In this document: positions 45,317 through 57,233 of the stretch, one piece after another
Layout: each line of letters starts with the position of its first letter
How positions within the stretch are numbered: position 1 is the first letter of the stretch
NCBI RefSeq assembly: GCF_019857225.1
Contig: NZ_JAFJSY010000014.1
Span: forward strand, 124,001 to 188,000
DNA length: 64,000 bases
Origin: Streptomyces plumbidurans
Lineage (GTDB): Bacteria > Actinomycetota > Actinomycetes > Streptomycetales > Streptomycetaceae
Reading direction: 5' to 3'
The notes under the pieces: generated by a model
What the model was told of the DNA's origin: nothing
The model's database searches: none
Seen by the model: only the letters and a program-made list of their open reading frames with translations
Translations under genes and position numbers: made by a program

Positions 45317-46660
45317 ATGGCGACTGATCCGTTCACCGCGGCGACGGCGATCCCCCGCTTCCCGGCCGGTTTCCTGTGGGGCGTGTCGACCTCGGCGCAC
45401 CAGATCGAGGGCGCGGCCGACCGGCGCGAGCCGTCCGTGTGGGACGCCTTCACGGCAAAGCCGGGCCACGTCAAGGACGGCTCGGACGCGTCGGTGGCCT
45501 GCGACCACTACCACCGCTACCGCGAGGACGTGGCCCTGCTCGCCGGCCTCGGCGTGGACGCGTACCGCTTCTCGATCTCCTGGCCGCGGGTGCGCTTTGA
45601 GGGCGGCCTGGACTTCTACGACCGGCTCGTGGACGAGCTGTGCGCGGCGGGGATACGCCCCGTGCCGACCCTCTTCCACTGGGACCTGCCGGTCGCGCTG
45701 GACTGGCTGGAGCGGGACACCGCGGCACGGTTCGCGGAGTACGTGTCGCAGGTCGCCGAGCGGCTGGGCGACCGCGTGCGGAAGTGGATCACCCTCAACG
45801 AGCCTGCGGAACACACCCTGTTGGGCCACGCGCTGGGCGCGCACGCGCCGGGCAGGCAGCTGATGTTCGACGCGCTCCCGGTCGCCCACCACCAGCTGCT
45901 CGCCCACGGACTCGCGGTACGGGCGCTGCGCGCGGCCGGTGCCACGGACATCGGGATCGCCAACTCGCACGGACCGACCTGGCCCGCCTCGCAGGAGCCG
46001 GCCGACGTGGAGGCGGCGGGCTTCTACGACCTGCTGCTCAACCGGCTGTTCGCGGACCCGCTGCTGCTGGGCCAGTACCCCGAAGGGTTGGGCGAGTTGA
46101 TGCCGGGCGACGTCGAGTCGGACCTGAAGGTCATCGCCGAGCCCCTCGACTGGTACGGCGTCAACTACTACGCGCCGACCCGGGTGGGCGCCCCCGACGG
46201 CACCGACATCGACTTCGGCGGACTGACGATCCCGGCCGAACTCCCCTTCACCGTGCGGCAGATCGAGGGCGTCCCGGTGACGGACTTCGGCTGGCCGGTG
46301 GTGCCCGAGGGCCTGACGGAACTGCTGACCGGCTTCCGGGAGCGCTACGGCGACCGCCTCCCGCCGGTCGTCATCACCGAGAACGGCTGCTCCTACGAGG
46401 GCCTCGACGACCAGGACCGCATCGCCTACCTCGACGGCCATGTCCGGGCCCTGCACGACGCCGTGACGGCCGGGGTCGATGTGCGCGGCTACTTCGTGTG
46501 GTCGCTGCTCGACAACTTCGAGTGGGCGGAGGGGTACGCGCGCCGCTTCGGACTGGTGCACGTCGACTTCGCCACGCAGCGCCGCACGCCGAAAGCCTCC
46601 TACCGCTGGTTCCGCGACCTGCTGCGGGCCCAGCGGCAGCCGGCCGGCCCGACCGGCTGA
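45317..46660 (+). CDS. GH1 family beta-glucosidase
   Basis: A 447-residue retaining glycosidase without signal peptide, so intracellular. The acid/base Glu162 is in TLNEP (159-163) and the nucleophile Glu355 in ITENG. N-terminal FLWGVSTSAHQIEGA is the GH1 signature. It would split short beta-glucosides imported by the cell. There is no sugar transporter alongside. The start is the ATG before ATDPFTAATA; a longer frame from 45281 is less likely. Confidence 0.92.
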   Translation: MATDPFTAATAIPRFPAGFLWGVSTSAHQIEGAADRREPSVWDAFTAKPGHVKDGSDASVACDHYHRYREDVALLAGLGVDAYRFSISWPRVRFEGGLDFYDRLVDELCAAGIRPVPTLFHWDLPVALDWLERDTAARFAEYVSQVAERLGDRVRKWITLNEPAEHTLLGHALGAHAPGRQLMFDALPVAHHQLLAHGLAVRALRAAGATDIGIANSHGPTWPASQEPADVEAAGFYDLLLNRLFADPLLLGQYPEGLGELMPGDVESDLKVIAEPLDWYGVNYYAPTRVGAPDGTDIDFGGLTIPAELPFTVRQIEGVPVTDFGWPVVPEGLTELLTGFRERYGDRLPPVVITENGCSYEGLDDQDRIAYLDGHVRALHDAVTAGVDVRGYFVWSLLDNFEWAEGYARRFGLVHVDFATQRRTPKASYRWFRDLLRAQRQPAGPTG

Positions 46661-46691
46661 CCGGGCCCGAACGACGTCACAGCGCGCGGTC

Positions 46692-47546
46692 TCACAGGGC
46701 CCCGGCCTCCTGTGCGGTGTACACGCTCGGGTAGATCGGCCGGAAGCCGAGCTCGCGGCGGATGCGCCGGGTGTCCACGATGTTGTGCCACGGGTCGGGG
46801 TCGGTGTTGTCGTACAGCTCGGCGGGCACCTCCACGCCGTTGAGCTGGTACAGCTCGACGGTGGTGACCGGGGCGTCGTCGCCGACGTTGTAGATCCGGC
46901 CCGCGATGCCCGGCGCGTACAGCAGCCGCATCAGGGCCTGGGCGACGTCCGCGTGGTGGGCCATGTGCAGCCGCTGCTGCGGGGCCCAGCGCGGCGCCCA
47001 GGCCATGACGTTCTCCAGGTGCGGGTCGCCCTCGCCGTAGACGAACGGCAGCCGGGCGATGCGCACGTCCAGGCCCTCCATCGCCAGCAGCGCCCGCTCG
47101 GCCTCGGCCTTGGAGGCGGGATAGGCGCCCCACATGTGCCCGCCGGGCCTGCTCTCGTCCTCCTCCACCAGCGGGCGCCCGCGACCGGAGCCGTACACGT
47201 TGTTCGTGCTGACCTGCACGAACCGCTCCACCCCGGCCGTCTGCGCGGCCCGGCCCAGCGCCACCGCGGCGTCCCGGTTGACGGCCCACGCCTCCTCGTC
47301 GGGCACGCCGCGGAAGGCGGCGGCGACGTTCACGACCGCGTCCACCCCGGCGAGCGCCTTGCCGAGCGTCTCCTCGTCCCGCAGGTCTCCCACGGCCACC
47401 TGGGCGCCCAGCTCCGCGAAGCGCTCGCCGCGGGCCTCGTCGCGCACCAGGACCCGGATCTGCTCGCCCGGCTGCCGCCGCGCCAGCAGCCGCGGCACGA
47501 AGCGCCGCCCGACCTGTCCCGTCGTACCGGTCACCAAAGTCAGCAT
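46692..47546 (-). CDS. NAD(P)-dependent epimerase/dehydratase-family oxidoreductase
   Basis: A 284-residue extended SDR. The N-terminal Rossmann motif is TGTTGQVGRRFV (TGxxGxxG), followed by the NVAAAF segment and STNNVYG. The usual YxxxK catalytic pair appears as YPASKAEAE. The ATG has GGAGGAGC upstream. It is divergent from the XRE regulator at 47681, which probably controls it. Substrate unknown. Confidence 0.85.
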   Translation of the reverse strand: MLTLVTGTTGQVGRRFVPRLLARRQPGEQIRVLVRDEARGERFAELGAQVAVGDLRDEETLGKALAGVDAVVNVAAAFRGVPDEEAWAVNRDAAVALGRAAQTAGVERFVQVSTNNVYGSGRGRPLVEEDESRPGGHMWGAYPASKAEAERALLAMEGLDVRIARLPFVYGEGDPHLENVMAWAPRWAPQQRLHMAHHADVAQALMRLLYAPGIAGRIYNVGDDAPVTTVELYQLNGVEVPAELYDNTDPDPWHNIVDTRRIRRELGFRPIYPSVYTAQEAGAL

Positions 47547-47560
47547 GATGTGCTCCTCCC

Positions 47561-47575
47561 GCAGGACCGTCCTGC
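47561..47575. promoter_or_regulatory. Perfect palindrome between epimerase and XRE genes
   Basis: GCAGGAC-C-GTCCTGC, two 7-bp arms around one base, 15 bp upstream of the epimerase start. A plausible operator for the divergent regulator; a second, weaker CAGGG...CCCTG repeat lies at about 47632-47650. Confidence 0.5.
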
Positions 47576-47680
47576 TTGCCCCTCCAGCCTCGGCGGCCGG
47601 TGCGGCGGGCGGGAGAGACCTCTTCATCAGGGGATCGGCAGTCCCTGGATAAGCCGGGCGGACGCGCGCACCCTGGAGGG

Positions 47681-48538
47681 GTGAACCGAGCCGAACTCGC
47701 CGACTTCCTGCGCCGCGGCCGCGCCCGCCTCGACCCCTCCGACGTAGGGCTCACGGCCGGTGCCCGGCGCCGTACGCCCGGGCTGCGCCGCGAGGAGGTG
47801 GCCCAGCTGGCCGGCATGTCCGTGGACTACTACTCGCGCCTGGAGCAGTCCCGGGGCCCGCGCCCCTCCCGCCAGATGCTCACCGCGCTGGCCCGCGCGC
47901 TGCGCCTGACCGAGGACGAGCGCGACCATCTCTTCCTGCTGACCGGCGAGGAGCCGCCGCGCCGGGAGGCCACCAGCACGCATGTGCGCCCGGGCCTGCT
48001 GCTGGTGCTGGACCGGCTGCACGACACCCCGGCGCAGGTGGTGACCGACTGCGGGGAGGTCCTGGCGCAGAACGCGATGGCGCGGGCGCTGAGCGGGGAC
48101 GCGCTCGCCCGTCCGCCCCGTGAGCGCAACATCATCCGGCGCTTCTTCCTGGACCCGGCTGCCCAGGACCTGTTCCCGCCCGAGGACCGCCCGAAGCGCG
48201 CCCGTGAGCAGGTGGCGAGTCTGCGCGCGGTGTCGGCGGCCCGTCCCACGGACCCCGAACCGGCCGCCCTGGTCGCTGAACTGCTCGCCGCCAGCGAGGA
48301 GTTCGCCCGGCTGTGGGAGGAGCACGAGGTGGCCGTGCGGCGCGCCTCGACGAAACGCTTCCGGCACCCGGTGGTGGGCGTCCTGGAGCTGGACTGCGAG
48401 GTCCTCGTCAACTCCGGCCACAACCAGCAGCTGGTCGTCCACACCGCCCGCCCCGGCACGGAGTCCTACGAGCGGCTGCAGCTGCTGCGGGTGGTGGGCC
48501 TGCAGGACCTGAGGCCGTCAGAAGCCCAGACGCCGTAG
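47681..48538 (+). CDS. XRE-family regulator with MmyB-like domain
   Basis: A 285-residue protein with the same layout as the regulators at 1354-2262 and 54812-55708: helix-turn-helix with RRTPGLRREEVAQLAGMSVD then YYSRLEQ, and a C-terminal MmyB-like domain. GGAGGG directly abuts the GTG, so a slightly different start or a leaderless transcript is possible. It overlaps the convergent era gene by 21 bp. Confidence 0.85.
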   Translation: MNRAELADFLRRGRARLDPSDVGLTAGARRRTPGLRREEVAQLAGMSVDYYSRLEQSRGPRPSRQMLTALARALRLTEDERDHLFLLTGEEPPRREATSTHVRPGLLLVLDRLHDTPAQVVTDCGEVLAQNAMARALSGDALARPPRERNIIRRFFLDPAAQDLFPPEDRPKRAREQVASLRAVSAARPTDPEPAALVAELLAASEEFARLWEEHEVAVRRASTKRFRHPVVGVLELDCEVLVNSGHNQQLVVHTARPGTESYERLQLLRVVGLQDLRPSEAQTP

Positions 48539-49477
48539 CTGCTTCGGGTCGCGCTGCCAGTCCTTGGCCACCTTGACGTGCAGGTCCAGGAAGACCGGGG
48601 TGCCCAGCAGCGCCTCGATCTGCTTGCGGCTCTTGATGCCGACCTCCTTCAAGCGCTTGCCCTGGGGGCCGATGACGATGCCCTTCTGGCTGGGGCGCTC
48701 GATGTAGAGGTAGGCGTGGATGTCGAGCAGCGGCCGGTCGGCGGGGCGGTCCTCGCGCGGCAGCATCTCCTCGACCACGACCGCGATGGAGTGCGGCAGC
48801 TCGTCGCGCACGCCCTCGAGGGCCGCCTCGCGGATCAGCTCGGCGACCATGACCTGCTCGGGCTCGTCGGTCAGATCGCCCTCGGGGTAGAGCGGCGGGC
48901 CCTCGGGCAGCAGCGGGATCAGCAGGTCGGCGAGGAGGCTCACCTGCGTGCCGCCAGTCGCCGACACCGGGACGATCTCCGCCCACTCGATGCCCAGCTC
49001 CTTGCCCAGCTGGTCGATGGCGATGAGCTGCTCGGCCAGGGCCTTGGAGTCCACGAGGTCGGTCTTGGTGACGATCGCGACCTTCGGCGACTTCTTGATC
49101 CCCGCCAGTTCCTTGGCGATGAACCGGTCGCCGGGGCCGATCCTCTCGTTCGCCGGCAGGCAGAAGCCGATCACGTCGACCTCGGCCCAGGTGGTGCGCA
49201 CCACGTCGTTCAGCCGCTCGCCGAGCAGGGTGCGCGGCTTGTGCAGCCCCGGGGTGTCGACCAGGATCAGCTGGGCGTCCTCGCGGTGCACGATCCCGCG
49301 CACGGTGTGCCGCGTCGTCTGCGGCTGGTTCGCGGTGATGGCGACCTTCTGCCCGACGAGAGCGTTCGTGAGGGTGGACTTGCCCGCGTTGGGGCGGCCG
49401 ACGAAGCAGGCGAAGCCCGACCTGTGGGCGGCCTGGGGCGGCTGCGACGACCCGGATGACTGACTGCGAACGCTCAT
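48518..49477 (-). CDS. era: GTPase Era
   Basis: A 319-residue ribosome-assembly GTPase that binds the 3' end of 16S rRNA. G1 GRPNAGKST, G3 DTPGLH, G4 TKTD, and a C-terminal KH domain with GIVIGPQGKRLKEVGIKSR. The Streptomyces-type N-terminal extension of about 18 residues is present. Length is normal. In the order I remember from Streptomyces it lies close to the corC-ybeY-phoH genes; here about 5 kb of other genes intervene. Confidence 0.95.
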   Translation of the reverse strand: MSVRSQSSGSSQPPQAAHRSGFACFVGRPNAGKSTLTNALVGQKVAITANQPQTTRHTVRGIVHREDAQLILVDTPGLHKPRTLLGERLNDVVRTTWAEVDVIGFCLPANERIGPGDRFIAKELAGIKKSPKVAIVTKTDLVDSKALAEQLIAIDQLGKELGIEWAEIVPVSATGGTQVSLLADLLIPLLPEGPPLYPEGDLTDEPEQVMVAELIREAALEGVRDELPHSIAVVVEEMLPREDRPADRPLLDIHAYLYIERPSQKGIVIGPQGKRLKEVGIKSRKQIEALLGTPVFLDLHVKVAKDWQRDPKQLRRLGF

Positions 49478-49554
49478 GCGGCCCATTCTCCCTGATCCAC
49501 AGAGCCCCGCCGCACCGACGGTTGATCGCCGCCCGCCCCGCGGCTGTCCACCCT

Positions 49555-49619
49555 GTGAGATCCAGGAAACCTGAACGCAACGAAACACCGTGGAAACACA
49601 CCCGTGCACATCCGGAAAC
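49555..49619 (+). promoter_or_regulatory. Candidate GlnR-binding region upstream of amtB
   Basis: GTGAG-n6-GAAAC-n6-GCAAC at 49555-49581 fits the GlnR pattern gTnAC-n6-GaAAC-n6-gTnAC with two mismatches. Two further GAAAC boxes, at 49582-49586 and 49593-49597, are also 6 bp apart. GlnR control of amtB-glnK under nitrogen limitation is well known in Streptomyces. Confidence 0.6.
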
Positions 49620-49666
49620 GCGGGCCGGTGACGCTTCGACGAGCCCCCACCCCGATGGAGACGCCC

Positions 49667-52216
<2,550 letters not shown>

Positions 52217-52271
52217 GGGTGCGGCCCCCCACGGCGAGAGGTGGGACGGGCGGGTGCGGGCGCCCGTGCGG

Positions 52272-53588
52272 TCAGGAGAGCGTGAGGGTCAGGACACCGG
52301 AGTACGAGCCCGGAGGCGTGAACGCCGGTACGTCCAGGGAGAGCCCGGCGTCCGCGGTGAACTCACCGCCGGTGAGCGTGCCGTCGGGGGTGGACGCCAG
52401 GGTCGCGCCCGAACTGCCCACCGTGCCCGCGGAACCGGCCTGGCAGGTGCTCGGGCTGCCCGCCTTGGTGGCGCAGGCGGGGCTCCAGCTCAGCTTCCCG
52501 GCATCGATCTTGGCGCCGGGACCGGTGAAGTCGGTGACCTTGCCGGTCAGGGACCAGCCCGCGGGCCCGCCGCGGAAGTCCTTGACGGTGACGGAGTGCA
52601 GGGCGCCGGTCGAGGCCCCGCCCTTGCCGAAGTCGACCGCCGACAGGGCGACGGCGTCACCGGCCTGGGACATGGCCAGCGTGCCGGCCTTCACCGTGGT
52701 CGTCAGCTTCTGGCTGCCGTCCGGGACGGGCGTGGTGTCGTTGACGACGTAGGCGGCGGGGCCCGCCCCCTTGTCGGCGCTCCACGTACTGCCCTCGTAG
52801 GCCACCACGCCTGTCGTGGTCTTGTCGTTGACCACGAGCGTGCCGCTGAAGGAACCGTCGGCTGCTGCGGTGACGGTCGCGGTGTCCGCGGTCTGGGTGT
52901 CCCCGGAGCGTCCGGCGAGGGTGACGGTCGCGCCCGCGGTGAAGTTGCTGCCGCTGACGGTGACGGGGTCGCCCACGTTGCCGGAGGCCGAACTCAGCGA
53001 GATCGCCCGGTTGTTGACGGGGGTGGAGTCGGTCGCGGTGACGGTGGCGGAGACCGGTGCGGGCGGGTCGGTCACCGTGCACGGGGTGTCGAGTTCGAGG
53101 ATGTAGCTGGTGTGGATGTTGTAGTCGCCGGGCGAGAGGGTGATCGCGCCGGGCGAGGTGACCTTGAAGGTGCCGGTCATGGAGAACGACGGGAAGGCGC
53201 CGTTGCCCGGCACCGGATCGTTCTTCTTCGGTCCGGCGACGGTGACGTCACCGGTCTGCGCACCGCCGAGGGTGACCTTGCCGGTGGGCGTCATGATGTC
53301 GGCCGGCAGGGCGATGGCGGTGGGGTTGTTGGCGGCGGGCTTGACGACGGTGTAGGTGACGGTGACGGTGTCACCGACCTTCGGACTGGCGTTGTCCACC
53401 GCGACGTTGGCGGTGGTGGTGCCGTCGATCGGCGGGATGCCGGCGACGGCGGGCGGGATGCAGTGCGTGGCGAAGTCCACGTCGGTGGCTGCGCCGGCCG
53501 GACAGGCCAGCGCCGCACCCGCGGAGACCGCGAGCGCGGTCGCGCCCAGCAGCGAGGCCAAGCGGCGTCTTCGGGTTGTCGAACCCAT
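52272..53588 (-). CDS. Secreted protein with C-terminal WxL-like domain
   Basis: A 438-residue exported protein (signal peptide to about residue 34). Two or three beta-sandwich units occupy about 35-290, one with TVSGSNFTAGATVTLAG (TIG/Ig-like). The last about 105 residues contain TVKDFRGGPAGWSLTGKVTDF and end PPGSYSGVLTLTLS, which matches the layout of a WxL domain (W-S-L and the final strand). The partner DUF916 gene follows. Role probably cell-surface display, by analogy. Confidence 0.7.
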   Translation of the reverse strand: MGSTTRRRRLASLLGATALAVSAGAALACPAGAATDVDFATHCIPPAVAGIPPIDGTTTANVAVDNASPKVGDTVTVTYTVVKPAANNPTAIALPADIMTPTGKVTLGGAQTGDVTVAGPKKNDPVPGNGAFPSFSMTGTFKVTSPGAITLSPGDYNIHTSYILELDTPCTVTDPPAPVSATVTATDSTPVNNRAISLSSASGNVGDPVTVSGSNFTAGATVTLAGRSGDTQTADTATVTAAADGSFSGTLVVNDKTTTGVVAYEGSTWSADKGAGPAAYVVNDTTPVPDGSQKLTTTVKAGTLAMSQAGDAVALSAVDFGKGGASTGALHSVTVKDFRGGPAGWSLTGKVTDFTGPGAKIDAGKLSWSPACATKAGSPSTCQAGSAGTVGSSGATLASTPDGTLTGGEFTADAGLSLDVPAFTPPGSYSGVLTLTLS

Positions 53589-53676
53589 GGGTGTGCCCCC
53601 TTCCTTGTGCGCTCACTGGGGGCATTGATGTGGGGATCGCGTGAGAAGTCAATGGAGATGACGCAACTGAACTGAT

Positions 53677-53713
53677 GGACCGTCAGTCCCGTGAGTGCGG
53701 GAACTGACGGTCC
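53677..53713 (-). terminator. Hairpin terminator of the secreted gene at 53741
   Basis: GGACCGTCAGT (53677-53687) and ACTGACGGTCC (53703-53713) form a perfect 11-bp stem, with inner CCC/GGG pairing. It lies 27 bp after the stop of the 53741-54217 gene and upstream of the WxL-like gene, so it may reduce read-through between them. Confidence 0.75.
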
Positions 53714-53740
53714 ACGTACAGCGGTTCAGCGCCGGCCGGC

Positions 53741-54217
53741 TCAGTCGAACACGAACGGTCCGGGTGACTGCGGGCCGGTCGCCGTACAGGTGATGGTGAT
53801 GCCGAAGACGGTCATCTTCAGCGAGCCGCCGAAGGCTTCCAGGCTGTCGCCGGAGGCCACGGTGCCGCTGAGCGGACCGACGGTGACGGGGTCACCGGCC
53901 GCCATCGCCGGGTTCTTCGTACCGGTGAAGTCGGTGGTGCCACCGCTCGCCTTGACCAAGGTCAACGTGGACGAGATCGAGTCCGCCGACAGGGCGATCG
54001 GAGCGGTGACCGCCGACGACGTGAGCGTCATGGTGGCCGACGTGCCGTCCTGGGTGGCCGTGAGCGTGGCGTCGCCGCCACCGAAGCTGCCGCAGTCGGC
54101 GGTGAGCGTCGCCGACTGCGGGGTGACCGCGAGCGCGCTGGGGGCGAACGCGAGCGAGGCGACCGCGAGGGCCCCCACCGCCATGGCCGCACCTGAGGTG
54201 ATACGTGTGGCTCTCAT
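53741..54217 (-). CDS. Secreted protein, companion of the WxL-like gene
   Basis: A 158-residue exported protein with a signal peptide (to about residue 31, SALA). The mature part is one beta-rich domain with two cysteines, probably a disulphide. It has no recognisable family. It is encoded just upstream of the WxL-like gene on the same strand and shares its Thr/Ser/Gly-rich beta style, so a joint surface structure is possible. Confidence 0.65.
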   Translation of the reverse strand: MRATRITSGAAMAVGALAVASLAFAPSALAVTPQSATLTADCGSFGGGDATLTATQDGTSATMTLTSSAVTAPIALSADSISSTLTLVKASGGTTDFTGTKNPAMAAGDPVTVGPLSGTVASGDSLEAFGGSLKMTVFGITITCTATGPQSPGPFVFD

Positions 54218-54429
54218 GAGGAACCGGCTCCCTTCCCGAAGCTGGGAACTGCCATGTGGGGATGGTTGGGAGAGATCCGTACGGGCCGTCGGCCGGGCGT
54301 GGTGCGGTACGCCGGGTGGGGGGTGAACGGGCGGATCTGACGGACCGTCGGAACTACCGGTTCCATTGATGCCCGTGGGATGAAGAAACGGCAAGGACGA
54401 ATTCCGGACGACTCTGAAACGGCCGGTTT

Positions 54430-54783
54430 TCAGCCTGCGGTCACGGTGCTGCGGACCGTCCCGTCGGGCCCGGCCACCAGCACCGGAGTCTGCGGTCCGC
54501 CCAGGTCCGCCACCGCGGCACGGTCCTGCTCCGAGGCCGACCAGGCCTCGGTCACCACGGCCGCCGCCTCCAGCGACTTCGCCCCGGAGGCCACCGCCAT
54601 GGCCACCGCCGTCCGCAGCGCGCTCAGCTCCAGTGACGGAAGAGCGACGGTCGCGGCGACATACGTACGTCCGGTGTCGTCCCGTACGGCCGCCCCCTCG
54701 GGCACACCGTTGCGGGCCCGCGCCGAACGGGCCAGGGTGACGATCTTGCGGTCCTCGGGGTCGAGCGCACTGCTGTCGGTCAT
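54430..54783 (-). CDS. Cytidine deaminase-like protein lacking zinc ligands
   Basis: A 117-residue protein with the fold pattern of cytidine deaminase (ARSARARNGVPEGAAV, then GRTYVAATVALPSLELSALR). The HAE and PCxxC motifs are absent; there is not a single cysteine, so it cannot be an active zinc deaminase. Genes of this type lie near era and corC in Streptomyces, as I remember. Function unknown. Confidence 0.72.
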   Translation of the reverse strand: MTDSSALDPEDRKIVTLARSARARNGVPEGAAVRDDTGRTYVAATVALPSLELSALRTAVAMAVASGAKSLEAAAVVTEAWSASEQDRAAVADLGGPQTPVLVAGPDGTVRSTVTAG

Positions 54784-54811
54784 GATCCGAGCATACGTAC
54801 CACCGCGGCCG

Positions 54812-55708
54812 TCATCCGGCCACGGGGTACATCGCCCCGCGCCGCCCCTCCGGGGACGCCAGCCACTCCAGCTTCGCCGCCGTGTTCGCCTCGTCCAGCG
54901 GTGTGTGCAGCACGACCGTCAGATCGGGCCGCGCGGGCACCCGCATCGCCGTGGACTCCACGACCAGCAGCCCGACCAGCGGATGCTCCAGCTCCTTGCG
55001 GATCTGCCCGGCGTCCTCGATGTCCCGCTCCGCCCACATCGCCGCGAACTCCCGGCTCATCTCGGTCAGTTCGGCCAGCAGCGTCTGGAAACCCTCGTCG
55101 TCGGGCCGCGCCGCGCTCGCCGCCCGGAACTGCGCGACGACCGTGCGCGCGTTGCGCTCCCAGCTCTTGGACCGTGAGCGGTACAGGGGGTCGGTGAAGA
55201 AGTCGACCACGCAGTTCTGCGTGATGTCCGGCCGCATGCCCAGCACCGCGCCGGCGGCGTCGTTGTAGAGCACGCAGTTGTAGTACGGGTCCATGATGTG
55301 CGCGGGATACGGCATCCAGGTGTCGATCAGCCGCCGCAGCCCCTCGTACATGTCCCGCCGGTCGGGCTCGGCCTCCGGCGGCGGCGGATTCAGACCCGCC
55401 AGCAGATACAGATGGCGTCGCTCGGCACCGCTCAGTTTCAGCACCCTCGCCACCGAGTCGAGAACCTGCGGGGAGACCGAGATGTCACGCCCCTGCTCCA
55501 GCCACTGGTACCAGGACGCACCCACACCCGCGAGAACGGCGACCTCCTCGCGCCGCAGCCCGGGCGTGCGCCGCCGGGCCCCGCCGTCCGGCAGACCCGC
55601 CTCGGCCGGGGACACCCGTGCCCGTCGGCTCATCAGGAACTCGCGCAGCTCCCTGAGCCGGTGCGCCTTACCCGCCGCTGTCTCGACGACATCCGCCACG
55701 TACCCCAC
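54812..55708 (-). CDS. XRE-family regulator with MmyB-like domain
   Basis: A 298-residue protein. Residues about 15-85 are the helix-turn-helix (RRRTPGLRREEVAVLAGVGA then SWYQWLEQGRD) and the rest is MmyB-like with YYNCVLYNDAAGAVLG and FRAASAARPDDEGF. GTG start; an internal ATG at about 55633 is an alternative. It is divergent from the MFS gene at 55794. Confidence 0.86.
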   Translation of the reverse strand: MGYVADVVETAAGKAHRLRELREFLMSRRARVSPAEAGLPDGGARRRTPGLRREEVAVLAGVGASWYQWLEQGRDISVSPQVLDSVARVLKLSGAERRHLYLLAGLNPPPPEAEPDRRDMYEGLRRLIDTWMPYPAHIMDPYYNCVLYNDAAGAVLGMRPDITQNCVVDFFTDPLYRSRSKSWERNARTVVAQFRAASAARPDDEGFQTLLAELTEMSREFAAMWAERDIEDAGQIRKELEHPLVGLLVVESTAMRVPARPDLTVVLHTPLDEANTAAKLEWLASPEGRRGAMYPVAG

Positions 55709-55727
55709 TCCCCCATTGCCGTGCCTG

Positions 55728-55746
55728 GTGCTGCCACCACCAGCAC
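55728..55746. promoter_or_regulatory. Inverted repeat between XRE and MFS genes
   Basis: GTGCTG (55728-55733), 7-base spacer, CAGCAC (55741-55746). It is central in the 85-bp divergent intergenic region and may be the operator of the regulator. Confidence 0.45.
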
Positions 55747-55793
55747 AACCTGCCGCTCCCCACCGCTATTCCGGCGCCCGCAGGCTCTTGCCC

Positions 55794-57233
55794 ATGGCGA
55801 TCGACACCACCCGATACGACACCACCGACGAACCGCTCGACACCCCCCGGCTGTCGACGCGCGACAAGCTCGTCCTCTTCGTCCTGTGCGCGGCCCAGTT
55901 CATGGTCGCCCTGGACTTCTCCGTCCTGAACGTGGCACTGCCCGACCTCGGGGCCGACCTCGGCATGAACCGGTCCTCCCTGCAGTGGGGAGTCACCGCG
56001 TTCGCACTGCCCTCCGGCGGTTTCCTGCTGCTGTTCGGCAGGATCGGTGACCTCTACGGCCGCCGGAGGCTGTTTTTGACCGGGCTCGCGCTGTTCGGCG
56101 CGGCCTCACTGCTGGCGACCCTCGCCCGGGACCCGGCGTCGTTCCTGACCGGACGCGCCCTGCAGGGCCTCGGCGCGGCGGCGATCGTCCCGACCGGCAT
56201 GTCCCTGCTGACCACGACGTTCCCGGAGGGCCCGGCCCGCGACCGCGCCCTCGGCATCTCCGGCACCCTGCTCTCGCTCGGCTTCACCGTCGGCATGGTG
56301 GCGGGCGGTGTGCTCACCGACGCCTTCGGCTGGCGCTCCACAATGGCCCTGCTGACGCTGTTCGCGCTGCTCGTGCTGCCGATGGCGCCCGCCCTGCTGC
56401 CGGAGTCCCGCACCCCCGAGCGCCCGCGCCTCGACGTCCCCGGCGCGGTCACCGTCACCGCCGGCCTGCTCTCCCTGATCTACGCCCTGTCGACGGCCGC
56501 CGACCACGGCTTCGCCCGCACGGACGTCGTCGCGGCCCTCGTGGCGGGCGTCGTCCTCCTCGCCGCCTTCGTCGCCGTCGAGTCCCGTACGGCCGCACCG
56601 CTGGTCTCACTGCCGATGCTGCGCCGCCGCACGGTGGCGTGGGGCAATCTGGGCGGCCTGGTCACCTTCTCGATGATGTCGACGGTCGTCTTCGTGCTGA
56701 CGCTGTATCTGCAGGAGGTCCTGGATCTGTCGGCCTTCGAGACGGGCCTGGTCTTCGGCGTCCAGGGCGTGCTGTCGGCGGTCGCCGGGGCCTACGCCCC
56801 GAAGGTCATCGGCCGCCTGGGGGCCCGCCGCACCCTCGTCGCCTCGCTCGCCGGCCAGGGCGCCCTGATCGCCGCACTGCTCGGCCTGAACGCCCACACC
56901 TGGTCGGTCTGGCTCGCCGTGAGCGCCGTCTCCCTGTCCAGCATGGGCCACCTGGGCGCGATCATCTCCTACGGCCTGACCGTCACCTCAGGGGTCCCGG
57001 ACGAGGAACAGGGCCTGGCCACCGGCCTGGTCACCTCGACCCAGCAGGTCGGCATCACCATCGGCATCCCGCTCCTCGGCGTCCTGGCCACCACCTCGGA
57101 CGACCTGCTCACCGGCGTCCACACGGTGCTGGCGGTCGACGCGGCGGTCGTGCTGGCCGCGGCCGCCCTGGTCGCCGTAGGACTGCGGGTGCGCTCAGGG
57201 GCGGTCGAGGCGCAGTCGCTCGGCGCGCGGTAG
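55794..57233 (+). CDS. MFS exporter, DHA2 (14-helix) type
   Basis: A 479-residue protein with about 14 helices. It has FMVALDFSVLNVALPDLGAD in helix 1, motif A GRIGDLYGRRRLFLTG, and motif C-like GWRSTMALLTLF. DHA2 exporters remove drugs or metabolites with proton exchange. It is divergent from the XRE regulator and overlaps the convergent mmcQ-like gene by 39 bp. Confidence 0.88.
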   Translation: MAIDTTRYDTTDEPLDTPRLSTRDKLVLFVLCAAQFMVALDFSVLNVALPDLGADLGMNRSSLQWGVTAFALPSGGFLLLFGRIGDLYGRRRLFLTGLALFGAASLLATLARDPASFLTGRALQGLGAAAIVPTGMSLLTTTFPEGPARDRALGISGTLLSLGFTVGMVAGGVLTDAFGWRSTMALLTLFALLVLPMAPALLPESRTPERPRLDVPGAVTVTAGLLSLIYALSTAADHGFARTDVVAALVAGVVLLAAFVAVESRTAAPLVSLPMLRRRTVAWGNLGGLVTFSMMSTVVFVLTLYLQEVLDLSAFETGLVFGVQGVLSAVAGAYAPKVIGRLGARRTLVASLAGQGALIAALLGLNAHTWSVWLAVSAVSLSSMGHLGAIISYGLTVTSGVPDEEQGLATGLVTSTQQVGITIGIPLLGVLATTSDDLLTGVHTVLAVDAAVVLAAAALVAVGLRVRSGAVEAQSLGAR

